Origin: Tubiluchus corallicola
Taxonomy: Eukaryota > Priapulida > Priapulimorpha > Priapulimorphida > Tubiluchidae
DNA: 64,000 nt
NCBI GenBank assembly: GCA_030141605.1
Contig: JAQGDQ010000883.1
Location: 1-64,000 of the forward strand
Direction: 5' to 3'
Below, in pieces: positions 37,401 to 49,400 of the stretch. The position numbers and the translations under genes are program-made. The notes beneath the pieces were generated by a model. That model searched no databases. It worked only from the letters and a program-made list of their open reading frames with translations, and was not told the DNA's origin. Each line of letters opens with the position of its first letter. The stretch's first letter is position 1.

Positions 37401-40400
37401 GTTATTTGTAGTCGAAAGGCGACTGGTTCAAATCCAGACTCGCCCTTGGTTTTTTCACGTTTTCTTTTTCCACATTCACTTTAGCATGAAAAATTCAGTA
37501 ATTTCATGTTTCTCTTGTTAATTCTTAGACTAATAACTATAAATAATTAACACGATTGTCTTGTTAATTTCAGACTCGCTCGGAGGTAACAGTCACACTG
37601 TTATGATAGCCTGCATCAGCCCCGCTGACTCTAATCTGGAGGAGACGTTGAATACGCTGCGCTACGCCGACCGCGCCCGCAAAATCAAGAACAAACCCGT
37701 AGTGAACCGTGATCCACAGGCTGCTGAGTTGAACAGACTGAGACAGCTGGTGAGAAACTGTAGCAGGGAGGAGAATTTTCTGCGGATACTCGGAATTCCG
37801 AGTTTTTGGAAGACCAGTGGTGCCATTTTTGTTGAGAACATTTTTACGGACCCAGTACATTATTTCACAAGCTGGCCGCTAGTTGGCAGGCCGTCACTTT
37901 GTTTACATCACGTACATCAGTGTAACCACGTGTAGATCTCTATGTATAAAAATATAGAATCAATTGTGTGGAGTTATTTGAGTCAATTGCAGACAATTTT
38001 TATATACTTCTGCATAGGAGCGGCCGGTGCTTAGGCGTTTTTGAGACAATTATGTATCATGTATCCTTGATAGTTGGGTATTTTAAATTATGCATGAAAC
38101 AAGGTAATTGATATTTTAAGTCCACTTAGAGGCTCTCTATGGTCACAAAATTGCAATTTCAACCCAATTGGAGATCTACGTGGCCCCAAAACCCCCGGCC
38201 TGTTTCAGAGTTTTTTGCAATTAGTCATTCTCATCCCTGGTTTGAGTGAGTCTATTTTTTACCGACTCTAACACCGATTCCTCTAACAGTAAGTGTACTC
38301 CTGAGTCTGAAGTCCGACTCCAAAACCCTTTTCCTTAAAACAAACTGTGTAGTATTGTGGTGATGGATGATCATTACTAGCTACGTTTCATTATAGCTTG
38401 TAGTTTTACGTGCTTATATTCTACTGTTACATAATTTTGGTAATAACACCTTCCCTTGTATTACAGGTGCAACAGTTGCAGATACAATTAATACAAAATG
38501 GGGGTGTCATCGGTAATTCCTCGTCAGCCGGGTAAGTACATTTTTAAACATTGTACAACCAGTTAATGGGGAGTAAAAGGATAAAGTATGTCTCAAAGTA
38601 CTTTCCGCACAAAGTTTACCTGTTTGAATGACTTGTGTAATAAGCCTTTTCACAGTTTCGTTGTGCACACGCGCAGTTGCAGTAGGTCAAAGCTTAAGTG
38701 TACCACAGCGGTGCGTCTTAACTACAATCGTCACGTGATGTGTGTTTGAAGCAAAGCCCTCTGCCGCATCAGTTCAGTAACCTCAGTTGTTTTACGTGGA
38801 CTTTGCTTAATTATGCATTAGTCTGTGTGTAGAGTGATTTACTAGCAGGATCTTGCTTAGGAACAAGGAAAAATGAACTAGGTAAGATTCTAGCTAGCTG
38901 TTAAAACTGTTTCTATTATAGCAGCATGGGCTGCGAGACGTTGTCAAGTGTACACAAATGCGTTGTCTGGTACACTTAACCTTTGACCTTTTCACGATCA
39001 CCATTAATCGCCGGAATCGTGAAAAGGCTTATTGGTAAAGAAAAATTTCTTAGTAATTTAAAATATTTGCGCATCGTCGCCATCCCAGTGTGCACTGCTG
39101 ATTCACCAAAAATCACATTATTGATCTTGTTGGCAAGATAAAAGTAATTTAAACTTTTACTTAGTTTGTGAAATGTGAACCACAAATGCCTTCATTATTT
39201 GTTCAAATTTCACACAACGTTAACTAAACTAAAATGACTTGGTGTTAAAACGGTTGCGCTTAACATTCATCGCGGGAGTTTAAATTTACAAATTTTTTAC
39301 AGCGTTACAGCTAACGCAAGCTCTGTATGCAATAAGACAACATGTAGGTCGTATAAAATTTCAAAAAAAAAATTAAAATTTTAAGATGTGAACAGTGCTG
39401 TCTTGGGTTTTAAAATTTTATTAGACTTACATAATTTTTGCATAGCTTTGGTTAATAACGCAGTCAATTTGTAGTCTGTTTTCAAATCAAATATTAACCT
39501 TTTGCTTTGTTGTTGTAATAGGCTTATGAGATATTTATTTTTTCTTCATTTTTGTTGCGTGTTGTTTCTCTCGGAAGGCTCGTAGAGAAAACCAGAAAAC
39601 ACTTCGTCAAATTAAACTAGTTTATTAAGCGAGAATTCTACAACAAAAAAGTATGAAGGAACGCGAAATGATATTATTAGTGTAATATAGCGAATATTAC
39701 ACTAAACGTGAAAATCTGGAAAACGTTTGAGTGTATCTGAAAATGTAAGTATACGAGAGAATGTGTGAATGGCGTCCGTGTGAATCTGTGTGCTCCCGTC
39801 TCAGCGGCCTGCTTCGCCTTATATAGCGTGCCCAAGAAGCTTCCAGAAGTTTTGTTCCAGAAAATTCGACACGGTAAGACGATCATTCCAACGGAACATT
39901 CTACAATGTTCCAGGTAATTCTAATAGATGCCAGCGATCTCCACAACAATTTTGTTCTCCTTCGTTCAGCCTATTTCAGCCTGGCCTATCGAAGTAGCAG
40001 TTTTAACAGCTAGCTAGAATCTTACCTAGTTCATTTTTTCTTGTCCCCAAGCAAGATCCTGTTAGTAAATCACTCTACGCACAGACTAATGCATAATTAA
40101 GCAAAGTCCGGGTAAAACAACTGAATTACTGAACTGAGTGGCAGATGGCTTTGTTTTACCCACATGTCACGTGACAGTTGTAGTTAAGACGCATTGCTGT
40201 GGTACGCTTAACTTTTGAACTACTGCAACTGCGCGTGCGCACAACAAAACTATGAAAAGGTTTATTATATTTGAAATGTTTTGGTCCAGAAACAAATTTT
40301 TAAATTTTAGTTTTATTAAATTAAGGAACCAGGAAAGTGAACAAATGATTAAGTTCGCATTTTCTGCAAAACATCTGCGGTTTCAATATACTTGCCCTTA

Positions 40401-43400
40401 ACTCTTGAAGCTTATTCTGAGTTTTTGCGCTAAGCGTGTTTTGTCCTGTTGGATGCTAATTTCATTGTTTTTACAGAGAGCAAAATGTGCAGAGCTTACT
40501 TGAGAGAAACAAGCAGCTTGAGGTAAGAATTTAAAGTAAATGCCCCGTCATTTTTTATAAATACGAAACCCACAACTTAATCGGAAAAGAAATGACGTAA
40601 TCGAATTCCAACATTTTTATGCGCCGTAATTACGGGAATTAATTAATTAAACTCGTTAAATCGCAGCAACATTGTCGGCGTTACATTGCCAGTGCCGTTA
40701 CATTTCGGAAAAATCACAAAAATCGCGCAATCGACGTGGTCGTCATTCTAGTGAAATAAAACAATATGGCACTATCTTTGCACCGTAACTTGGCACTCTG
40801 ACAATACGGTTTTGTTGTACTAATATATATGAACATAATTGATTTTCATATTCAGTTACCATTTTTTACACAGCTAAAAATGTTTTTAGTTGCGCAAAAA
40901 CATAATTTTTACATAAAATTTCCAATTAGTAAACTGATAGCGAAAGTGTGTGATATTTTAGCCACTTATAATGATAATGGTAATGCTGATGACAATGACA
41001 ATGATGGTGACAACGTCATCGATAAAGATAATGATTATTATAATGTAACATTATATATGATGCGAAGATTTTTCTAGTTTTTGTAAAGAAAAATAAACTC
41101 ATTTAAAACCTATTCTTTACCTTATAGATTTTACTTTTTTACCAACATTGTAATTAAAACAACAGCAGAGGTAACGTACCCGTTACAGTCAAAATGTTAT
41201 CTGTGAAAAATTTCAAAATTTCAATTTTTATACCTAGAAGTATATATAATTGATTATCAAATTGATTTCGTATCCTATTAATCGATTATAACAGTCACCC
41301 GTCCAAGTACTAACCAGGCTCTACGTTGCTTAACTTCGGTGATCAGACGAGAACCGGTGTTTTCAATGTATATGCTACCGTTACTGATCTGTTATTTAAT
41401 AATCATAATCATAATCTTTTTATTTATCTTGTAACACACGCACAGTTATAATACAATTAATTTGGAAACAAAAGTGTGAAGAAAGGGCAGTGAAAGACCA
41501 ATTGGTCATCTAGTCAGCTGCCCTTTGGTTAGAGATGAAAATTTTTTATAAGCGCTATGCTACAGTGTATTAGTGTTAGTACTGCTTGTAATAAAAATTT
41601 AATTGTTACGAATGACATTAAATTGATATGCTTATAACGTGTTAGTACAATTCATACACAGTAATAATAAGTGCATAATAAAAAAAATCAAACTGAAAAT
41701 AACTGAAATAAAACTGAACTGAAATAAGAACTGAAACAAGAACGGAAATAAAAATTTAAAATTTTCAGGAAGAAAACGAGAAGCTTTCCAGCGAGTTGAG
41801 ACAAGCCGTCGACCAGACGACTAACCTCTGTGAGAAAGTTATTCTGGCAGAAATGTCTCGTGACAAAATGAAACAGAAACTGGAGCAGCTGAAGCAACAA
41901 ACGGGGTAATGTAGCATCTAGTGTGTCGGCTAGAAATGTCTTCCAGGAATGAGAATTTTCTAGCGGATACGCGGAATTCCGAGTTTTTGGAAGACCAGTA
42001 GTGCCATTTTTGTAAATCGCGTAAATTCGTTGACATACAGAGTTTCATTCAGAGTTGCTGTTAGCATAAACCAGGGGTGAGCAAATTATCTGTCTAGCCG
42101 GGCCACATTAAATTTTCCCGCAATTCCTGCGGGCCACAGGCAGTTTGATCAAGGTGCCAAGTACGGAAAGGCCTAATAATGATTTTTTTTGCATCCGACC
42201 TGCGTACATCATTACTACTACACTCAAGAAACTATTTTAGAAGTTATTAAAATTTATATTACAAACCATATATTACTACTTTCAGGACAGATAGTGGTAA
42301 TTTCATTACAATATATATTAGTAATGTGTATCACACAGTCTGTGTAGTACAGTGACATTAAGCTACATCCATCTTGTAAGGATTAATGGCATCCGATCTA
42401 GTAGAAAAAACTACCCGCACTATCTTTGGGATCGTGGCACGGACTTCAGCTGGATACACTCAATTAATCGCCCGGGCCGCACTTTCATTAGGTTGACAAA
42501 TCTCTTCGCGAGCCGGGCAAATTCTCTCGGCTGGCTGCAATTTGCACACCCCTAGCATAAGCCATTTGTGCAAACCTACCGCGTGTAGGTGATGTACAAT
42601 TTCACAATAACCTTTTCTAACTTTATGTAAGTAAAGGGTTTTCTTGTGTTTTAAAGTCTAATGTCGCTTCTATCTGTTCTTGCAAAAGAAAAGTGAAACT
42701 TGAGTCTGTTGAACACTTTTTGTTGCGCTGCCCATTGCATCAACTAGCTAGGGTTGTTATGTTTGATAAATTAAATGAAATACTTCTGCCCGAAAACCTT
42801 AATATAGCTGCCTTAGGAAATAATGATCTGTTGAAGTTGTTATTATTTGGAAAAGATGAATTTAACTATGTTGCTAACTGTAAAATATTCCAATGTATAC
42901 ATGACTTTATATTAAGTACTAAACGCTTGTAGTAGTTTCTATCTGATATGAAATGCATCAGTCTTAAATAATCGTACATTAATATTTCCTAACCATCATT
43001 TTCTACTAATGTCTAATGTAATCTTGTAGTAAAACTTGTCAGCTTGTGTAGTTATAGTCTATTCTTACTGTAAATGTTACTAATATCTAATGTAATCTTG
43101 TAGTAAAACTTGTCAGCTTGTGTAGTTATAGTCTATTCTTACTGTAAATGTTACTAATGTCTAATGTAATCTTGTAGTAAAACTTGTCAGCTTGTGTAGT
43201 TATAGTCTATTCTTACTGTAAATGTTCTTGTAAATGGTTTATAAAGTCTGTTGTGGTGAGGATATTAAATCATGTTGTTCAAACTGTCTGATCCAATCCC
43301 AAATAAATTATGTTTAAACTAAACTTGAGGCAGTGACTGTGACACACGTTCAACTGTTGTTGAATCTGAATGTAATAAAAGTGTTGGCAATATGCTTGCA

Positions 43401-46400
43401 TGGCACAGCTAGTTCAGCAGTTGCGTGGCGAGTTCGCAATTGTTGTAGAATAATAGTCGAACACGTGTATCCGTTATTTTTTATTCGTTTGTACGTAACC
43501 GCAGTCAAGCACAGATTAGTTATTAACTAATTCGATTTCGTAAGATGTACATAAACCCATCTATGGTGAAAAAATTTTATTTTCTCCTTTTTGCCCATTA
43601 GAGAAAAAGGATTGACATTTATGGTCGTAACTTGGCATTATGTTGAGCCTGTTATTGGGCCTTAATCTGTTTACTGTGTGCTGTTATTTGCAACATTTCA
43701 CGTGTCTTGTGAAGCGTAATGCTTTTATTCTCTTACAGCTAAAAGCAGTAATGTTATTTATTGATGAAGAGAAAAATGAGCGACTCACAAAACTTTGAGT
43801 GGGTTTAATGTAAACAGTTGTGATGTCACCTAGCCATCATTATCATTCTAATATTGTTGTCATCGTGTCATTGTCAACGCCGTCGCCATCACAATTGTCG
43901 CCGCAATCGTCATCGTTTTCGTCTGTATATGCGTGTGCTGCTGCTGCTTGATTGTAATTACAAGAGCTGTTTCGTATTGCTTTTTTGTTTCTAAAGGCGC
44001 TTTCATACTCCGACGCCAAATTCACAAGTATCAACTGCTTTGCGAGTTGCTATAGGCAAGTTATTACAAGCTCTCCGACAGCTAGTTGATTTCCTGTAAG
44101 TTACTCTCTAGTGTGAACGCCGCCTCAAGTTACTCATCACACTTCACACAGTGAATAGAGAAATGAGTGTCGGCTCGTGCGTACTGTCAAAAACTACCTA
44201 CCAACAAATTTTGCTCTCCAGTCTGAACACGCTTGCGAGTTACTTGATCAGGGATGAGAATTTTCCGCGGAGACGTGGAATTCCGAGTTTTTGGAAGACC
44301 AGTGGTGCCATTTTTGTAAATCGTGTAAATTCATCGAGAAAATTTGTCCGCTAGTTGGCGGGCCGTAACTTTGTTTATATCACGTACATCAGTGTAACCA
44401 CGTGTAGATCTCTATGTATCAGAATATAGAATCAATTGTGCAGAATTATTTGAGTCAATTGCAGACAGTTTTTATTTACTTTTGCATAGGAGCGGCCAGT
44501 ACTTGGGCATTTTTGAGACAATTAGGTATCATGTATTTTAAGTCCACATAGAGGCTCTCTATGGTCACAAAATGCAATTTGTTGCTGACTGCAACAGGGT
44601 TTTGCCCCTTGAACCCCCGTGGAGGCCTACACGGCCCCCAAACCCCCAAGCTGTTTCAGAGTTTTTTGCAATTTGTCATTCTCATCCACACTTGATGAGA
44701 AAACTCGCTAGTCTGAATGTGTCGTAAGATGTTCATTTAACCCTTTTAGTCCCAAATTATTTTTTTAATAAGAAAAAAATTTTTGGCTTGGTACCTTTGT
44801 TCAGTATGTCCATCTTCTTTACACATAATAATTTTTTTCTACCTGTGCCCGCGTGCTAAATATAGCCTGTACCCTACGCGATACATTGGGATTCAATAGA
44901 AGCATAAAATGTGCTTCATTTTGCAACTGCTGATAATTTTTTGAAGTATTTAAGACATTTAGTATGCATGCTATGCTGATCTGTACAAAGTCATCTCTAA
45001 AGTACTGTACCTTGCGCAGTTTTTTATGCTATGTAAATTTTCTAGTTTGCCATTTTATCACCATTTTTAGTCTGTTGTTATTGGCTTAAATCAAAAGAAC
45101 TATTAACAGATCAAATAACTGTCAGTTTTAAAATTTTGTTAATTTTAAAGGCAGAAAATATTCTCGTATCCCACGGGATACAACGGGTATGAAAGGGTTA
45201 ACATTGGTATTGATCAAAAGTCATAATATTTATGATTTCTTTGATGTTTATGATGTTTTTAGAATAGCAGTAGATGTTATGAATGAAACCGGTGACGGTG
45301 AAGCCGTACGAAAGCAGCTGTCGATCGTAAAGGACCTTCAGGAGAGCATTTTGACTGACATTAAAGAAGAGGGGCACAGATTGGAGGAGCAGCGCCAGCA
45401 AGTGCCCAGCCTGCCTCCCGCTTCGGAGGCACTCTCCAGTCCGAGCAAAACCGGTCCGGCAACGGAGCAGGATCGGGAGTATACCATGCGACAGGCAAAG
45501 CTGAGTCGGGACCTGCAGGAGCTGAACGCCGCTCTTTCCCGGAAAGAGGAACTAGTTTTGAAAGCGGTGGAGACTGACGAGCGGATTGGAATGATGAGGG
45601 CTCAGTACGAGGTGAGACTTAACATTATTAATGTACGCGGCAAATTTTACTGACGAAATAAAATTAAACTAGAAATTTCTCAGCCATATTGGTGCAAATA
45701 TAGCAAAAACTTTTGCGCGTAGCACAGAGGTCTAGTCTGTTGAAATTGTCATTGCTGTCCTTAACTATTCAGAGAATTTTCTGGATAAAACATGCTTGCA
45801 AGACGAGTGGAATTTCTTGCACGTTTGGTGTCTTAGTTCACTAAATACAATAGGTGCCGTTTATTAGACTTTCGGTTAATAGAATCGGTCGCCCAATTGA
45901 CTCAAAAACACCTGCTACGGGCCGCTTCTATTCAAATTTATATTGAAACGTACCGATAATAGACTCGAATAACTCTGCATAAAGTACTCAATATTTTTGC
46001 TTTACATCAGGGGTGTAATCCACTTGCGGCCCGCCGAGAGAATTTGTGCGGCCCGGGCGATTAATTGAGTGTATCCAGCTAAAGTCCGTGCCACGATTCC
46101 AAAGATAGTGCGGGTAGTTTTTTCTACTAGATCGGATGCCATTAACCTTTACAAGACGGTTGTAGCTTAATGTCACTGTACTACGCAGACTGTGTGATAC
46201 ACATTACTAATATGCATTGTAATGAAATTACCACTATCTGTCATGAAAGTAGAAATATATGGTTTGTAATATAAATTTTAATAATTTCTAAAATAGTTTC
46301 TTGAGTGCAGTAGTAATGATGTACGCAGGTCGGATGCAAAAAAGATCGTTATTAGGCCTTTCTGTACTTGGGTCCTTGATCAAACTGCCTGTGGCCCGCA

Positions 46401-49400
46401 GGAATTGCGGGAAAGTTTAATGTGGCCCGGCTTGTCAGATAATTTGCACACCCGTGCTTTACATGCTTCACTAACACACTTGCGTCTGCTCAATAAACTT
46501 TTATGACTTTTGTGTCATCTTGGTTTCCTTTTGTGCTCTATAATATATGTAGAAACAATCATGTTAAGTATCGTCTTGTTTATAAGCAGGAACGTTTATC
46601 ATACAGTAATATGCTAGATTAAAGGCTTCGCTTAAAGGTCCACTGCAGCTAACCTCGTTACCCGAGAATTTCGGGAAGCTGACCATTTAATCGCTTGTCT
46701 TGTCTAGCGGTTTGCTTTTCAAACTCTCGCTGCGTATCGTAGAACGCTTAATCAGTTAGATGTTGCTGTTATGCCAGGGATGCAGGTAAAGTGTTGCAGA
46801 GTTGGTAGAAATGAAACTATGGACGAAGCCACTTGCGGGGGGCGGGGGGGGGGGGGTACATGGGTACCACCAACTGAAGTTACAGCACTTCGACTATCAT
46901 TGGCTTCTTTTGTGTTGAAACATTGTGCTTTTAAATTTACTCTATAATCGATTAATGTGTGCCCTAGTCTAATTTCAAGAAAATTTTGATGTAATTTCAA
47001 TTAAAACATTCTAGTTTCCTAAACTTTTGCTTTTGCTTATTTTCTGCATTGCTCAAAACATAACGAGAAATAGATCTAGTCTAACTTTAAATTTAACTTT
47101 TGTTTGCGACTTTTATCCTTTCTGTTTTAGGCATCCTTGAAGGACTTAGGGTCGCAGCTGGAACAGGTGCTGAAGGAACGAGACGGTCTGCAAAAAGAAC
47201 TGCAGAGTTCAAAGCCCAACGTCGCGTGCGGTAAAGTCAGCGAGCAACGGAGGCTTCGACTCAGAGAACTTGAGGGCCAGATAGCGACGTTGCGAAAGAA
47301 GCAGCAGGAGCATGCAAAAATGCTGAAGTTGAAAGAGCAAAGCGACAAGAAGGTGGAACAGCTTCGGAACGAGATTCTGGTTCGTTGTGGCGCTTCGGCA
47401 ATATTAACTTTTTTTACTTTTAGCAAATTCTCAATATTCATCTTTAGCAGTGGAGTGAGTTTTCTTAGTTCAAAATCTCTTCGAGTCTAAAATCACAGAT
47501 TCAAATAATTTAGCACTTCTACTACATCATACAGTAAGTCCCTGGGTGCGCTTGCACGATCGTACACACTATTTTATTGATCACTTGCTTGTTGCAACCC
47601 AAGAGAACGGTCTACTATACAGAGTTCCAGGAAAAAACAACCGATCAGCCAACGACAAAATAAGTTCGTCTCATCTTTTAACATGAATTTTTCCTTAAAA
47701 ATAGCGTCGACTTGAGGCCAAAGTTTGTCAGAGTGTTGTGTCTGGATAGTTGAATTTTTCTGCATTAGCCAATGAGATACTGTACATTGTTAATGTGCAA
47801 ACGCTGTAGTTACTGAAAGCTTTTTTCATTTTCTTTGATTTTTAATTTGCCTAAGGTAGGCAGGTGCATTTCATACATAATTTTGCATGAAAATCCATTG
47901 TATGAGGTGAAGAAACTTACAAAAATTATCAATTATAATGTAATCACTTATGCTTAGTGAGAGCAAATTTTCATGAACCCGTGCAAAATGTAACAAACGC
48001 TTACAGTCCTGAAGGAGTTATGCAAATGCTTCTATAATGATGCTCTATGTTAACTTTTCAACTTTAAAATTTTTATTTCATTTGGAAGCATTTAGATGGG
48101 CTCTGCCTGCATTTTTTCCTATATCTTCGTACAGGTCAGTTAAACCACTTTATTTCACAGGGAATGAAGCAAGCTCGAGTGAGGCTGATGAAACAGATGA
48201 AAGAGGAGGCAGAGAGGTTTCGTCAGTGGAAGCAGCAGAAGGAGAAAGAGTTAACACAGCTCCGCGCTAAGGACCGGAAGCGTCAGGTGGAATACAAGAA
48301 ACTGGAACGGAAGGCGGAAGTTCAGGCCGTGGTGCTCCGGCGGAAAACTGAGCAGGTACTTCGTGTTATTCGAACATCGTATTTGTGTCGTTTGAAGATG
48401 TTCCATGTTTGCGAAATATTGATGGTTGCTTTTCTGCTAAATTTGTTTAAAGGAAAGAACAAGTCACTTGGTATGTTGGGCTTATTTTACTGTTATCACT
48501 TAAACTGTTTGTGGTGCGCTAAAGGAAAGAACAAGTCACTCAGTATGTTGGGTTTGTTTTACTGTTATCACTTAAACTGTTTGTGTTGTGCTAAAAGAAA
48601 AAAAAGTCACTCAGTATGTTGGGTTTATTTTACTGTTATCACTTAAACTGTTTGTGGTGCGCTAAAGGAAAGAACAAGTCACTCAGTATGTTGGGTTTAT
48701 TTTACTGTTATCACTTGAATTGTTTGGCTTGTGTGCTAAAGGAAGGAACAAGTCACTCAGTATGTTGGGTTTATTTTACTGTTATCACTTAAACTGTTTG
48801 TAGTGTGCTAAAGGAAAGAACAAGTCACTCAGTATGTTGGGTTTATTTTACTGTTATCACTTAAACTGTTTGTAGTGTGCTAAAGAAAGAACAAGTCACT
48901 CAGTATGTTGGGTTTATTTTACTGTTATCACTTAAACTGCTTGTAGTGTGCTAAAGGAAAGAACAAGTCACTCAGTATGTTGGGTTTATTTTACTGTTAT
49001 CACTTAAACTGTTTGTAGTGTGCTAAAGGAAAGAACAAGTCACTCAGTATGTTGGGTTTATTTTACTGTTATCACTTAAACTGTTTGTGGTGTGCTAAAG
49101 GAAAGAACAAGTCACTCAGTATGTTGGGTTTATTTTACTGTTATCACTTAAACTGTTTGTGGTGTGCTAAAGGAAAGAACAAGTCACTCAGTATGTTGGG
49201 TTTGTTTTACTGTTATCACTTAAACTGTTTGTGGTGTGCTAAAGGAAAGGTGAAGTCACTCAGTATGTTGGGGTTGTTTTACTGTTATCACTTGAACATA
49301 GAAAAATATAACAAAGAAATTTCTTAAGAACTACCTATAAAGCGTAAATTTAAAATTACTACCTCTGAATAGAAATTTTCAGGCGTGGTGGTTGTCGCCA

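Larger units (their letters stand above)
20083..37749 (+). other. KIF4: KIF4 exons 1-8: kinesin motor domain and neck start (residues 1-356)
   Basis: These eight exons encode the ATPase motor. The first strand reads VAVRCRPL. The P-loop GQTGSGKT is at residues 90-97, switch I SSRSHA at 208-213 and switch II DLAGSE at 238-243. [19 protein letters not shown] and [14 protein letters not shown] close the motor at about residue 339. All nucleotide-binding motifs are intact, so an active ATPase is expected. The motif that reads LEIYNE in most kinesins reads LELHNE here, created at the exon 3/4 junction (28474/30333). The large second intron (22110-28289) falls just before the exon that carries the P-loop. 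Confidence 0.95.

Noticed and set aside
37384-37446. Functional tRNA gene
   Set aside because: A good T-arm exists but the acceptor stem does not pair and no anticodon arm of normal shape can be drawn.
42693-42932. Independent gene with the 79-codon frame beginning at 42693
   Set aside because: The [11 protein letters not shown] motif identifies it as the end of a non-LTR element protein, and it is truncated upstream.
49049-49327. Repeat protein [20 protein letters not shown] and KSLS
   Set aside because: Produced by the 72-bp intronic array; a unit length divisible by three keeps the frame open. No start context or homologue recognised.
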